Position numbers and translations under genes: made by a program
Assembly: GCA_949358305.1 (NCBI GenBank)
Contig: OX442324.1
Span: forward strand, 310,001 to 374,000
DNA from: Strigamia acuminata
Lineage: Eukaryota; Arthropoda; Chilopoda; Geophilomorpha; Linotaeniidae
Direction: 5' to 3'
DNA: 64,000 nt
Notes under the pieces: generated by a model
The model's database searches: none
What the model was told of the DNA's origin: nothing
What the model saw: only the letters and a program-made list of their open reading frames with translations
Shown here: piece after piece, positions 23,826 to 36,300 of the stretch
Layout: each line of letters starts with the position of its first letter
How positions within the stretch are numbered: position 1 is the first letter of the stretch

Positions 23826-26800
23826 TTACCGGAAAAAATGTTTGCATAAAAATTGCAAACGGGCAGGCGAGAAAAACTTAGTAAAAATATCGGCGGGATT
23901 TAAATCGCCGGAAATCTTTCGCAAAACAAAAACGCCCTCGGTAAGCCAATCCCGCAAAAAGAAATAGCGCACATCGATATGTTTGGTCCGACGATTTTCG
24001 ATGTCATTCCTCGTAAAATAAATCGTAGACAACGAATCAGAAAACATCGTCGGAGTGGGCAAACGGAAAATTCGGGTCCGATCGATCGCGCCGTGGAGCC
24101 AAACGATCTCCTTCGCGCCATCGAGAAGTGCCAAAAACTCGGCCTCCATGATGCTTAAAGCGCAATAGCGCTGCTTACAGCAGCCCCAGGAGATGGGAAC
24201 CCCGAAAATCGAAATCGTGTACCCTCCGAAGCTCTTTCTTGTATCTCGGTCCGAGATCCAAGAGGCGTCGGAGTGCCCTGACAGGATGCCTCCAGTGACC
24301 GCGGAAAGAGAAATCGAATAATTCCGCGTGTTCTTCAAATACTGGAGAACCTGAAGAAGAAGGGCCACGTGCTTTGAGGTAAAGCACGTGTTGTACTGGG
24401 ACAACAAAATCACCGGAAAGAGGATATCGGGGCGCGTGCGAGAAGCAAGAAACAGAAGCGACCCAATAAGAGAACGGTAAGGGAACTCGTCGTCGTTCAG
24501 CACACGTTCTCCCTCTCTAGCGCAATTAACCATTGTGCCAACGGTGATCGGGACCCTGCACAGACGCTCGGAGGAAATTCCAAAATCTTCCGCGATCCGA
24601 TCAATATAATCGCATTGATGAATGGAAATATGTCCACCATCGCGATCAAACTGGACGCCTAACAGCTTCGATACCGGACCAAGATCTGTTATCGTGAAAA
24701 ATCCACGAAGGGCCTTAACAGTTCGGTCTCGAGGACCGGGTCCTTTGGTGAATAACACCATGTCATCGACATAAACCAGGATGACGGCATCGTAAGTGTC
24801 GGAAATGAAAACGCCATTTACACCTAGAAGCTTGTGGAAATTAATCTCCAACAAGACTTCGACGAGACGGAAATTCCATTGTCGCCCGCTCTGATGAAGG
24901 CCGTAAAGAGCCTTATGAAGCCGCCACACTTTTCCAGTGTTTTGAGAAGTTTCCCAGCCCCTGGGAATCCTCATGAAAATGGCTTCATCCAAGTTGCCAT
25001 AAAGATAAGCACCCTTGACATCGAGGTGTGTGTCTAGCCAGCCTAAAACGACTACTAGAAGCACAAAAAATAGGCGAATCAAGACGTAATTGACCACGGG
25101 ACTGAAAACCTCGGAATAATCAACTCCGTACTTCTGGCTGAAACCCTGAGCCACTAACATCGCCCTAAAACGGCGCACAATGCCTTCTGCATCACGCTTG
25201 ATGTAGTAGACCCATTTATTCCCCACAATGTTTACATCAGGAGGAGGTTTTTCAACTTCCTCGTAAACACCTCGCTCACGAAAGAGATCAAGCTCTTCCT
25301 CCATGGCTTTCTGCCAATGGACACGGTCGGGGCTAGAAATAGCTTCCTTGTAGGTGCGAGGAACCTGGGCAAACAAGGAATGCGCGTACCGTGGTGGTTC
25401 GGTAGAATAGCAATCCGCAAACGCTTCTTCTTCCGAAGTCGTAGGACTGCGTGGAACAGAAACATTAGGATCTACCGGTGGGGGATCAACCATTTGAACT
25501 GGCACATTTCGGGTGCTAAAGTCAAAGGAATCTCGATCGTATGCTAAACGATTGTCGACGCAATATCGCTCTACGTCGCCATGACTCCGCAATCTGGTAC
25601 GATCCGGTGGGAAAAAATACACATCAGTGTGACCCATAGACGCACCAGACTGTCGAATCACCTCAGAACGAGTCCACTTGCCCCCCACTGCCGGAGAAGC
25701 AGGCGGAGGCTGACGCAGTGGCGAGTGAACAGGAGGTGGAGGCAAAAGATGTGCTCTCAATGGGGGTTGCGTAGCAATAGGCGCACCTGGAGGTGGAAGT
25801 CCAAGAGGAGGAGGTCCAGGAGGTGGAAGTCCAGGAGGAGGAGGAGGTGCTTGAGGAGGAATTTGGGGTGCAGGAGCACCACCTTGGGGAACGGGAGGCA
25901 ACTGGTCGGAAATGAAATCCGGCTCAAGCTCCACCGATATCGCACCTTCATCAGTGATCTCGGTGCCCTCATAAAAACGAGGATGTCCCCACATGCATTC
26001 CTCATCGAAACGGACATGTTTCGACTCGAAAACCTCTCTGCGCTTAGGGCACCACACGCGATAACCCCGCGTGCGAAAAGCATAGCCAACCACGACGCCA
26101 GTCCAGGCTCGGGATTCGAATTTCGAACCGCGGACTTGCTTCGGGATGTGCACGAAACACCGTGACCCAATCACCTTAAGGTGTTTGAGTGGAACAGTCT
26201 TGCCATACCACAGGCAATAGGGGACAAGATTGTTCAGTGACTTATGTGGGAAGCGGTTCTTCAAATAAATCATAGTAACCGCGAGCTCAGCCCACAGCAC
26301 TCGAGGCAAAGACGTCGACAAAAAGAAAGAACACACGCCCTCAAGTAAGGTGCGGTTAAGGCGTTCCGCGACGCCATTCTGCTCTGGTGTATAGACATTC
26401 GTGCGCTGTGCTTTGATGCCGCGCTGGACTAGGAAATTTTCGAAATTTTTGGAACAAAATTCCATGCCATTATCAGTCCTGACTGCTTTAATGCAGCCAG
26501 CCCCCCATAAAGTCTCCATCCGAGCATGGAACAGCTTAAAAATTTCAAAAACTTTCCCTTTCGTTTTCATGGGCACAACAAAGGAGTAACGGGAAAAGTC
26601 GTCTACGATCGTCAGTAAATAACGAGCGCCACCGATGGATGTGGTATTCGAATGACCCTAAACATCCATATGAAGCAAATCTAAAGGCTTCTTGGAAGAA
26701 ATACCTTCCTTAATGCTTGGAAATGAAGCACGGGTGGATTTGGCGCGGGCACACACAGCACATGCTGGCAATGCGGAAGTAGAAATTTCTATTCCGGATG

Positions 26801-28337
26801 CATTCGGAGATTTCGCCAGATGACGGATACCGTCGGCATTAAAATGCCCAAATCTCCGGTGCCAAAGCTCCAAATCAGACAACTTTCCCTTCGGGGGTTT
26901 GGGAGAAGAAGTTGAAACAAGTTCCTCGGCAAAAGTAACATGCCGGACAGGTGACTGCAAAGTCGACGCAGAAAGAACCTGTTTGGGAACTGGGGCGGAT
27001 GTAGCCGCAGGAGGCGTCGCAGATGTAAGATCCGCGGACAAAACATTCTGAAGGGCATATAAACTGTCCTTCAGTTTGGCCGTTAAAAGAAATTGTTTGG
27101 CTTTATCATGCGGGTGATAAATGGACATTAAACCATTTGCGGTCGCAACATGCAGTCCGGCACGATCGATCTTCGATAGGCTCACCAAATTACGCGAGAA
27201 AACAGGGGCATGCAAAACATTATGCATAGTCACGGGAAAATTAGACCCCCCTGCGCCGCCACGGCCAACTCGCAACACCACATCTCCAATACCATCCACC
27301 CGAGAACGACCTTCACCTAAAATGATGAAATAATTGGAGACCGGCTTGTAATTGGTGAAACGATCACGCACTGGACACACGTGGTCGGAAGAACCCGAAT
27401 CGATGAGCCACTCATTCGATGAAGCTGAAGACACATTCGATTCCGATCGCGCGAAGAAATTGATCCCGGTCACCACATTCGAAGAAACAGTAGCCGTCTG
27501 CGAAGCACCACCACCGCGTCCACGCTTGCGATTGCGCGAATTCGAGCGTCGACCACGATTGGCGGATGGGGCGGAAGAGGCAGCGCCCTGGACACGGGAT
27601 TTGGGGCACTTGTTTGCGTAGTGTCCCATTTCTTTGCAATTGAAACACTGAATTTGCGATAGCGGTCGAAAAGGCTTGTTCGGCGTACCCGAAGTCGAAC
27701 TAGTAGACTGCAAACTAGTCGATGATTCCGAATCGGCACTCTTCATCTTTAAACGATTAAATTCCGAGAGAAGATGGTCGGTGACTGCCTTTAAAGTGAA
27801 ATCTGCCTTGGACCAATGGTAAATCGTTTGCACTGTCGCCTCATACGAATCCGGTAAAAAATCCAGAAGTTGATAAGCGACATCCGAATCCGAAAATTTG
27901 ACATCCAATTCAATCAAAACCGTACGGGCTTTGGTCACGCGGCTTACGAAGACTGACATATCTTCATTTGGAAGTAATCGCATCATGAGGAAATCACGGC
28001 GAAGTTTCGCAATTCGGGCAAGAGAAGTCGGTTGAAACGTCGCTTTCAACGCAACCCAGGCATCGCGCGCGGTCTTCGCAGCGAGAACGATGTCCTGATA
28101 CTGCGGCTCAACAAATAGGCCAAGCAAAGCCTTGGCGCGTTTGGAGCGATCATCGTGAAGTTGTTTCCTGGTCTCATCCCACGTATCATCCTTCACGGGA
28201 GGTTTTTCGTCAATAAACTGGTCCACACCTTTCTCCAGTAATAAAAACTGGATATTCCTCGACCACGATTCGTAATTGTCCGAATTAAGTCGTGCAATGG
28301 AGAAATGATGCGTGGTTGCTTTGTCGGATTCAGCCAT
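23826..28337 (-). pseudogene. Copia-2 Gag-Pol polyprotein with one internal TAG
   Basis: From the ATG at 28337 the frame gives Gag, a CCHC knuckle near 27640, protease Trp-Leu-Ile-Asp-Ser-Gly near 27400, and GAG-pre-integrase with His and Cys ligands. A TAG at 26658-26660 stands where copia-1 has the Trp of the Asp-Val-Trp-Gly integrase motif. The same frame then runs open to 23826: rest of integrase (Arg-Thr-Asp-Asn-Gly near 26480, Asn-Gly-Val-Ala-Glu near 26370), a proline-rich linker (25780-25870), RT with Tyr-Val-Asp-Asp near 24770, and RNase H. A single base separates this copy from a full-length frame of about 1,500 residues. Readthrough or a recent mutation are both possible; mutation is simpler. 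Confidence 0.93.
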
Positions 28338-29654
28338 TTCGAAGAGCGGTAATGAAGAGCGGTGTCACTTTGAGAAATGTCAACCGTGGCAAAGAAAAAT
28401 GCAATTACGCGCTGGGAACCGATGACGATGTTCGAAGCGGATATCCAACAAAGGGGAGCCGATGCTACAATCAGCTGAAACCCTCAGATAAGTGTCCCCC
28501 TAACGTCCTTTATGTCCACCTGGGGCCGCGGGAATGTTAGGTGGCGCAGGGCTCAGCCTTATCTGAGAATACAAACACAGCTTGGACGGAATGTCCGAAG
28601 GGCTGTGCCGATACTAATAGGGACCCAACCAAAAGTTTCACAAAGTTTCACGACTGGGAAGGCGAAAAAAATGAAAAATAGAAAGCAAAAGAGGCGAATT
28701 AAACAAAATTCGCAGTCGATTCGCTGTTGCGCACACCGGGGTGCGAAAAATCCTTCGAAATCGTTGAAAATCTCGTGGAAATGTTCTCAAAATCCTCGGC
28801 AGTCGTCAGCCGCTTCGCACTCGTCGTGCGGGAATAATCCAACGGAAAACAGCTAGAAAAATATATGAAAACATTAGAAATAAGTTCACAAATGTTCATG
28901 TGCTGGGAAATTGTCGAAAAGTTCAAAAAATCGTCGTACACGGCCGCCTCGTGTTCGTAACCGGGCGAACACGGAAAAACGACGAAAAATCGACGATAAA
29001 CACTCAAAATAAATTTTACAGTACTCACAAATGCTTGTGAAAACAAGCAAACAATCCTACAATTCCTGGCACAACACAAAAGCACTAAACACAGTGAAGA
29101 TCTCGATGAATGTCGACTCGGAAATCCTCGCAATGCGCACGGGCTTACGGCGCAAAAACGATGAATATCGGCTCGAAAAACTCGGAAAACATCACGGAAA
29201 GCACTAAAAAATATTCACTAAATGTGCCAAAAGCACACAAATATCGAAAACAAACTGCTACTGGTCGAAAAAGGTCCCAAACTCGATGAAACACGTGAAA
29301 ATCGTCGGCGAAAATCACTCGGATTGCGGTGCATCGCGATCGGGCGAATCTGCGGCGATCATCGGCGAAAATCCACGGAAATTCATCGGGAAAAGTACCC
29401 ACGATTCTTCAACAAGGTTAGGACAGCACCCACGAAAATTTTCTGCGTTGAAATCCGTTGGAAATTGCGGAAAAGGCATCAAATTCGTCGGGTGAGCGGG
29501 CGTGAAGAAACGAGGTCGGCCATTGTTCCAGGAATGAGTAATCGATGATAAGCGAGTGCAGCAACGTCCCGGACGAAATTTGACGGGAAAAACGATGTTG
29601 GCAACTCTTAAAAGCAACAAAATCGAACTCACAGTGATGGAAAACACCTTAGCC
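28338..29654 (-). other. Copia-2 untranslated leader
   Basis: About 1.3 kb without a credible gene. It contains a clear inverted repeat, CTCAGATAAG near 28484 with CTTATCTGAG near 28557, and other foldable patches. It shares flanking stretches with the copia-1 leader but differs over about 28440-28620. RNA structure for packaging or translation is a possible role, not shown. Confidence 0.6.
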
Positions 29655-29665
29655 CTCTGCTACCA
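29655..29665 (-). other. Copia-2 primer-binding site (initiator Met tRNA 3' end)
   Basis: TGGTAGCAGAG on the minus strand, directly after the 5' LTR, complementary to the initiator Met tRNA 3' end. Confidence 0.85.
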
Positions 29666-29973
29666 TGTAGAATGTCCGGAAATAAAGAGGCAAAATGTAG
29701 AAAATCCATGCTGAGTTTATTCAACGTGCTCATGGTGGGAAAACAGGAAAACGTAAGTAATAACAAAACCAATGATAAAATGAGATACATAATCGGGCAG
29801 AACTAAAACCCGATAAACGAAATCTATACAAAACAAAAGCACAAGTACGGGATCTCATTTGATCCATTCATAAAACGATGTTTACAAAGTAATAGACAGA
29901 TAAATATCAAACATTAATGTAAACATCGAGAATAAACAACTATTAAACATCTCGGGGAACAAAAAGGCCAACA
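29666..29973 (-). repeat. Copia-2 5' LTR
   Basis: 308 bp, same as 23350-23657, followed by the target duplication GATAA. It would drive minus-direction transcription. Confidence 0.95.
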
Positions 29974-30729
29974 GATAACGCTCCAGCTTTTCGCTCCCCG
30001 GAATTTCGCAGTCAAATTCAGCAACTTGGCGCGATTAACCGATACACCGCCGCGTATCATCCGCAAGGAAATATCGCAGAAAGGCTTAACCAATCATTAA
30101 AAAACTGTATATTAGCATATATTGACGACGACCATACTAGATGGGATGTCAACATTGGATATTTCGTGCTCGCGATTAACTCGGCGTATCAAATTTCTTT
30201 AAAGTATTCACCCTTTAAAATGGTAATAGGCCAGGAAGCTCGATTCCCGGGCGACCTGGATAGCGACACGGATGACGGAGAACCGTTGCCGCCCGTGGAA
30301 GCTGAGAATTTGCACGAACATATGCGTAGAATGCGAGAAAGCGCGATTAACAACTTGCGCGAGTCCCAAATTCGACACAAAAAATGGTTCGATTTAAAAC
30401 GGCGCCCCCATGACTTCCGTCCTGGCGACTGGGTAACTTTGCGCAATCGGCAACCTTCATCCGCCGACAAACAATTTGCTGCAGGTTTACGCCAGCGTAC
30501 TGAAGGTGTATATATTATACATAGATTGGTGGGTCCCAATACAGTAATCCTAATGGATGAAAACGGTCAAAAAACCCAGCCCTACAATGTAGTGGAGTTA
30601 CGACATTGGTTTTTTGCCGAGGCCAATTGTTTAACTTTAGCAGACGTAATAATTATTGATAAACATGTCGAAACTTTTACTATCAACACTTTAGATGTTT
30701 TTTCTGCCTATTTTCTTTCATTTAAATAA
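29974..30729 (+). pseudogene. Gypsy-B integrase C-terminal part
   Basis: This resumes the integrase core of the second pol copy at the GATAA duplicate, in the same frame. The catalytic Glu lies in His-Pro-Gln-Gly-Asn-Ile-Ala-Glu-Arg near 30070. A Tyr-Ser-Pro-Phe motif typical of gypsy integrases follows near 30205, then a basic C-terminal domain with a Gly-Asp-Trp-Val turn near 30425. It ends with TAA at 30727-30729. The domain itself looks intact; it is a pseudogene only because copia-2 and the upstream stops separate it from the rest of Pol. Confidence 0.85.
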
Positions 30730-30736
30730 TTTTCTT

Positions 30737-30740
<4 letters not shown>

Positions 30741-30779
<39 letters not shown>
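30741..30779 (+). repeat. Internal poly(A) run of 39
   Basis: An uninterrupted run of 39 A follows 11 bases after the pol stop, with no AATAAA close by. It could be a simple microsatellite or the scar of a template switch from a polyadenylated RNA. Confidence 0.9.
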
Positions 30780-30781
<2 letters not shown>

Positions 30782-31481
30782 AAGTGTAATCCGGTGTAAA
30801 TCCATCTTTACTACCTATTTAATTTTATTCTTTCATTTTTAAATTTATTCATCCTAATTTTTATGTTATTTTATGTTTCTTTTATATTTTATGTTTAATG
30901 TTTTGTGTTTTATGTTTACATTTGCTCGCAACTGAAAATGACTAAGTCCATTTCAAGCAGGGACTATTTCCATCACCAGAGTGTGCAACGCCAATTAACC
31001 TCTAACAATAGCACGTGGTTATTTCCACAATTCATTTAAATTATTCAATTAATATAATTTATGCGCACTTTATTTAAATTAATATTCTGTGTTTTGAATT
31101 ATTACTTGTTTATCTCACCATCCTTGTTTAATTACTTTAAAACAAGAGTTTTGAGCGAAGACAACCTTCGTTAACTTCCGAATTCCAACACTGAATGTCG
31201 CCCTTCTATTGTAATTAGTTAGTGTCTAATCTCGAACCCGACTTTATTACATGTGCGAGTTTTCAATCGTTCCTCGAAGCTTCTCGAAGCAAGGATTTAC
31301 GACTTGTTGCATTCCTGTGAATATAACTATTTCTGAACTCTCGTGTTTTGTGCGCGTTCGTGTTGTTGCGTTTCACATTTGTAAGTACCGTTTGTTGAAT
31401 TTATTATTCGTTTGACGTATTTATGTGAGCATTACAATCTCGAGTGTAGGCATATAGTATCACCGCTGTATCGAAACCAAC
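30780..31481 (+). other. Spacer between gypsy-B pol and the accessory frames
   Basis: A 700-bp, mostly AT-rich spacer without a convincing gene. A GTAAGT-type donor site lies at 31381 in front of the next ATG, and a small palindrome (TTCTCGAAGCAAGG context) near 31270-31295. It could contain a promoter or intron for the accessory genes; nothing in the sequence proves it. Confidence 0.35.
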
Positions 31482-32222
31482 ATGGATGCCAATCGGGACG
31501 AGGAGCCTTTTGGAGAGACATTCAATATGGGTTTTCCGAGCCATGAGATATGCCCAGTTTGCTCAGGTCACGGTATGGAAGAGGACCCGCCGCGAGCCAC
31601 CCTCACCTGTCGAGCGTGCAACGGGAATGGAGACTTGCCGAGGGATCTGTTTGCGATTTGGATGAGACAGATTTTTGGCTGGGTCTTGCGTCGTCGTCGG
31701 CAGGACAATATGGACATTAGTAATGTTACGTTTCCACCGTTTAGGGCGCTCAACGGGAGTCCGGCTTCGGTTTTACCATTTGAGACGGTACATCGCTGGT
31801 ATTGGCAGCGTGCGCGACGAGTGGCGCAAACAAATCATATCAATCTTCGTCAGTGGATCTATCCTGGTACTAACATCGCCCAACTTCTTGATTCACCGGC
31901 TGTGGACCCATTACATCGTGAGCAGTCTTCAACGCGTGCAATAATGGGACGAGAAGTTATTTCATCTCTTCAGGAGACCATTGATGGTAATGTACACCAG
32001 GTTCAAGAAGCTATTGCGCGGGCCGTTGCGCATTTGTCAGACTTGCCAGTTGAAGTTGATGATAGCTGGAGCAGCGGTGATGATGATGATGCATTGTTTG
32101 CAAGTGCCTCGTCGCAATTTGAAGCGCAACCTAGTGTGACACCTGTACCCCCGGATTTAACTGTTAATTTATGCTGCGAATGTGATAGCGCCTTATTAGA
32201 CGGGATGATAGAACAAGAAAAC

Positions 32223-32359
32223 TGTTGATATTAGATGCGTTGCTTAGTAATGTAACAATGACTTTAGGTTGTATGTTTGTTGTGTTACAAAAGAGGAATA
32301 AATATGGAGTGATGTGAATGTATTCAAAATTAACGTTGTGTGCTGAGGTTATTCCAACA
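32223..32359 (+). repeat. Copia-3 5' LTR
   Basis: 137 bp, TGTTGATATTAG to TTCCAACA, matching 36715-36851. It contains AATAAA near 32296 for polyadenylation. Confidence 0.95.
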
Positions 32360-32373
32360 TGGGTTATGGGCCC
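32360..32373 (+). other. Copia-3 primer-binding site (internal initiator Met tRNA)
   Basis: TGGGTTATGGGCCC follows the LTR directly and is complementary to the anticodon stem-loop of initiator Met tRNA (GGGCCCATAACCCA). This implies priming by a tRNA half, as known for Drosophila copia. Confidence 0.85.
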
Positions 32374-32541
32374 GCACAAGCAACAGCACAAACTACAAAG
32401 ATAAGTGTTGGATCCAAAAATTGAACTGTGATTGATTATGGGTCCTTTCCCATATTTTTTTTTGTTGAGTTGCCACGTTTGAAAAAAGTTAGGCCTACGT
32501 TTTTTTTTTGCGAGACAATTCGTCATGACTGAGCAGCAGTA

Positions 32542-33381
32542 ATGTCTGAGCAGCAGTATCATTCAATCGAGCGGTTAAATGGGAGAAATTACCCGGAATG
32601 GAAGTTCAGGATGACAGTTTTGTTAAAAACCAAAGGATGGTGGGATGCTGTATCTACGAATATTCCAATAAAGACTGTCGCAGAGACTGATGATGCATTT
32701 AAAACAAGACAAGATGCTTGGCTAAAGTCTGACTTGGAAGCAACTAATGCTATTTTGACAACAATTGATTCAACTCAGTTGCGGCATGTGATAGATTGTG
32801 CAAATGCAAAAGCAGTGTGGGAATCCCTGCAGACTGAGAATCAGGGTGCAACAGAGGATTTAACAGTCCATTTGAGGACAGACTTGGGTCGCCTAACTAT
32901 GAAGCCAGGTGAAACAGTTGTCGCTTACCTTGATCGCGCCTTGTCACTGTCCAAGCAGCTCCACACTCTAAGTGTTGTCATTAAAGAGGCAGAACTTTGT
33001 GCTCATATTTTGAGGGGATTGTCTTCGCAATATAAAGATGTTGTAAGAAGTTGTGATGTCATTGGTATATCTTCATTGAATTTACAGACAGTAAAACGTG
33101 CCTTGCTTGCTGAAGAAGATCGAAACAAGACATCATCAACGTCACTTGAAGGGGCGAATTTTATTAAACAACGGGGCCGAGGACAGTTTCAGCGGGGTAC
33201 ATTTGGCCGTGGATTTCGAGGAAAATCACGCATTAAGTGCTGGACTTGCGGGAAACTTGGCCATGTGGAAGCACAGTGTTGGCAGAAAGAGGCTTCATCA
33301 TCGACAGATAAGGGAGCCAGTTCAACTCGAGGTGCATTTCCTATCCGGAATACTCGTGGTCGAAAAGATTTCCAAAATTGA
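32542..33381 (+). CDS. Copia-3 Gag
   Basis: 279 residues from the ATG at 32542, with the typical copia Gag opening (a Trp-Lys-Phe-Arg-Met motif near residue 17) and a helical UBN2-type core. An Arg/Gly-rich stretch precedes the CCHC knuckle CWTCGKLGHVEAQC (near residues 232-245). It forms virus-like particles and packages element RNA in this family. The frame ends with TGA at 33379-33381, and Pol continues in the same frame one codon later, so the stop sits exactly at the gag-pol border. That could be readthrough regulation or a mutation; relatives usually have a continuous frame. Confidence 0.9.
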   Translation: MSEQQYHSIERLNGRNYPEWKFRMTVLLKTKGWWDAVSTNIPIKTVAETDDAFKTRQDAWLKSDLEATNAILTTIDSTQLRHVIDCANAKAVWESLQTENQGATEDLTVHLRTDLGRLTMKPGETVVAYLDRALSLSKQLHTLSVVIKEAELCAHILRGLSSQYKDVVRSCDVIGISSLNLQTVKRALLAEEDRNKTSSTSLEGANFIKQRGRGQFQRGTFGRGFRGKSRIKCWTCGKLGHVEAQCWQKEASSSTDKGASSTRGAFPIRNTRGRKDFQN

Positions 33382-33384
33382 ACT

Positions 33385-36300
33385 ATGAATGTTAAAGAGG
33401 CAGTAAACAGAGATGTAAATTTGGATTTTGCTTTGAGCACGAGACACTGGGACACACTGCCTCTCGAGACTGGTCCTGCAGAATGGTTCCTCGATTCCGG
33501 TGCCACTTCCCACATGACGGGAAATAAGACATTATTTAAAACGCTAGATTCTAGTGCAGCTCGTATGGTTATTTTGGCAGATGGGACTGCTGTCCAAGCT
33601 ACTGGCATTGGCACAGTTGATTTAGTAGTTAAATATGAAGGAGTGTGCCGTACATTACACCTGGATGAAGTGTTATATGTGCCTTCATTAACGAACAATT
33701 TATTTTCTGTTGGCCGTGTTATTAAAAAGGGATGCTCTGTATTGTTCGTGGACAATTTTTGTAAGATAGTGGATGTAAATGCCCGAGTTGTGTTAATGGC
33801 AGAGATGAAGAATACCTTGTTTGCATTCAGGGCCTTATTGGGAAGATGTTCCATATCACCTGATGAAGCAGAGGCTAGCCTTGCTGGGAAAACCGTCACA
33901 CAGTCTAACCAAGAATTAGACACTGTTCTCTGGCATCGAAGGTTTGCACACCTAAACTTTCAGGATTTGAAGATATTGGTCACAAGGGACATGATTAAAG
34001 ACTTACTTTTGAAAAATCTCAAGCCATTACCCTTGTGTCAGGCGTGTGTGACAGGAAAGCTTACTCGTTCTCCATTTAAGTCGGTCCAGTCTATCAAGAG
34101 TACTGCACCTTTGCAGATGCTACATATGGACCTTTGTGGCCCGATGACCGTACCATCTTGTGGAGGATCAGTTTACATGTATACAATTGTGGACGATTAT
34201 TCAAGAGCAATTTTTCTGAAATTTTTAAAAACTAAAGATCAAGTTACTGAAGTATTTAAGGAGTTCTTAGCGGTACAACAGAACAAGTATGATATGCGCG
34301 TCAAGACCGTAAGAACCGACAATGGGACTGAATTTTTGAATAAAAGATTCGCCAACGTTATGGCCCAAAATGGCATTGAACATCAGAAGACTATAATTTA
34401 TAGCCCAGCCCAGAATGGAGTCGCGGAACGCAGTAATAGAAAAATTTTGGACAAGACACGCACCATGTTACAGGATGCTAAACTCTCTATGAAATATTGG
34501 GCAGAAGCGGCGGCAACGGCAGCTCATATCGGAAACAGGTCTCCAACTAAGCGTTTTGTTGGACAAACTCCTATAGAACGCTTGACCGGTGTGAAACCAA
34601 CAGTTAAACATCTACGGATTTTTGGGTGCTTGGCATACGCTTGGGTACCAAAGCAGCATCGTAAGAAATTGGAACCTAGAGCAAAACCAGTAATATTCGT
34701 TGGTTACCCTGATTTACAACCAGGATGGAAATTCATGGACCCACAGACAAATCAAATAATTATTTCTCGTGATGTCCGTTTTGATGAGACCAAGAATGGA
34801 AGTGATTTGTTGCAAAAACATACTCAACTGGAGCCAATGATGTCGTACATACCGGAGTCAGCCCCAGTTGAAGTTGAAACAACACCGCCTATTGATCAAC
34901 ACGAGAATCAACCTGTAGTGAGGCGACATTCAACTAGAAATCGTCGACAAGTTCAGCCATATCAGGTCGCTGATTGGCGTAAACATCGCGATCGAAGATG
35001 GGCGAGTGCACGTGACGTTGCACGTCACGTTAGTGACAATGGTTTACCTGAAACGGATCGCTCCTCGCACCATGCTGAAGAAGCGATTATAGAACCACAG
35101 AACTATAAGCAAGCGATTGAATCAGAAGAAGCTGAGCAATGGAAAAAGGCCATGGATAGTGATATGGATGCGCAGCGAGAACGTAAGACTTGGAGACTGG
35201 TATCAAAACCAGAACAAGCCAAAGTGATTGGCTCAAGATGGGTTTACAAGAAAACGATGGATCCAAGAACAAACTTACCAAAGTTTAAAGCACGGTTGGT
35301 TGCGCAAGGTTATAGGATAACAAAAGGCATTGACTTTGAAGAATCATTTGCACCTGTTGTTCGTTTATCTACAATTCGCATGCTTTTTGCAATGGCAGCA
35401 ATATTTCAATTACTAATTTTTCACTACGATGTGAAAGCTGCTTATTTACATGCCAAATTAAAAGAAACTGTTTATATGGCTCAACCACCCGGTTACGAAC
35501 AAGATTTTGACGTACCTCGTGTTTGCTTGCTCCTGCGTGCAATTTACGGGCTTCCGCAAGCTGGGCGAGCATGGCACGAGGCCCTTAATCGAATATTGTT
35601 GGACGTTGGATTTAAGAAGTTGACCATAGATTCGTGCGTATATTTTTGTTATGACCATCAAAAGTTAATTTGGATGGCCGTGTATGTAGATGACCTACTG
35701 GTGTTTACAAATAACCAAGACTTTATGAACCTACTATTGCAGAAGATAGGACAGAAGATTGATATAGTTAATCTTGGACGGGTCAAAAACATACTCGGCA
35801 TTCAGGTTGAAATTAATGATGAAGATGGCTCTATTGCAATCCACCAAAGGCCTTATATTGAGCAATTACTCCAAAGATTTGGCATGGAAAATGCCAATAC
35901 TGTTAACACACCAATGGATCTTGCTCAGAAGTTCGAAGACCCAACTCATCCAAAGGGAAATCCACTCAAGGATAAGCCTTACAGGGAAATTATCGGATCA
36001 TTGATGTATCTAGCACAAGGTACTAGACCCGATTTGGCCTTTGCGGTATCAAGTTTATCACAATGGCTAACCCAGCCATTTGAATGTCACTGGACAGCCG
36101 CGAAGAGGATCCTGAGATACCTTAAAGCAACAAAAGACTACAAGTTAACTTATCGAAGAGAATTAAATCAATTGAGAGGATTTGCTGACTCCTCCTGGAA
36201 CACCCCGTCTCACGATGCAAAATCATTTGCAGGTTACATAACCCTTATTGGCGGCACTGCCGTCACGTGGCAATCGCGTAAGCAACAATTGGTTGCACTC

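Larger units (their letters stand above)
23350..29973 (-). mobile_element. Copia-2: full-length Ty1/copia retrotransposon
   Basis: A 6,624-bp minus-strand element in gypsy-B integrase. The 308-bp LTRs (23350-23657 and 29666-29973) read as identical, and the target duplication is GATAA (23345-23349 and 29974-29978). It has an initiator-Met primer-binding site at 29655-29665 and the same polypurine tract as copia-1. The coding region is very close to copia-1, but the LTR and leader are clearly different. One Trp-to-TAG change is the only coding break that I see. It inserted after the gypsy-B duplication, because only unit 2 carries it. Confidence 0.96.

Noticed and set aside
31482-32228. Complete 248-residue gene ending at 32228
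   Set aside because: The stop is supplied by the copia-3 LTR; the frame resumes after the target duplicate at 36852.
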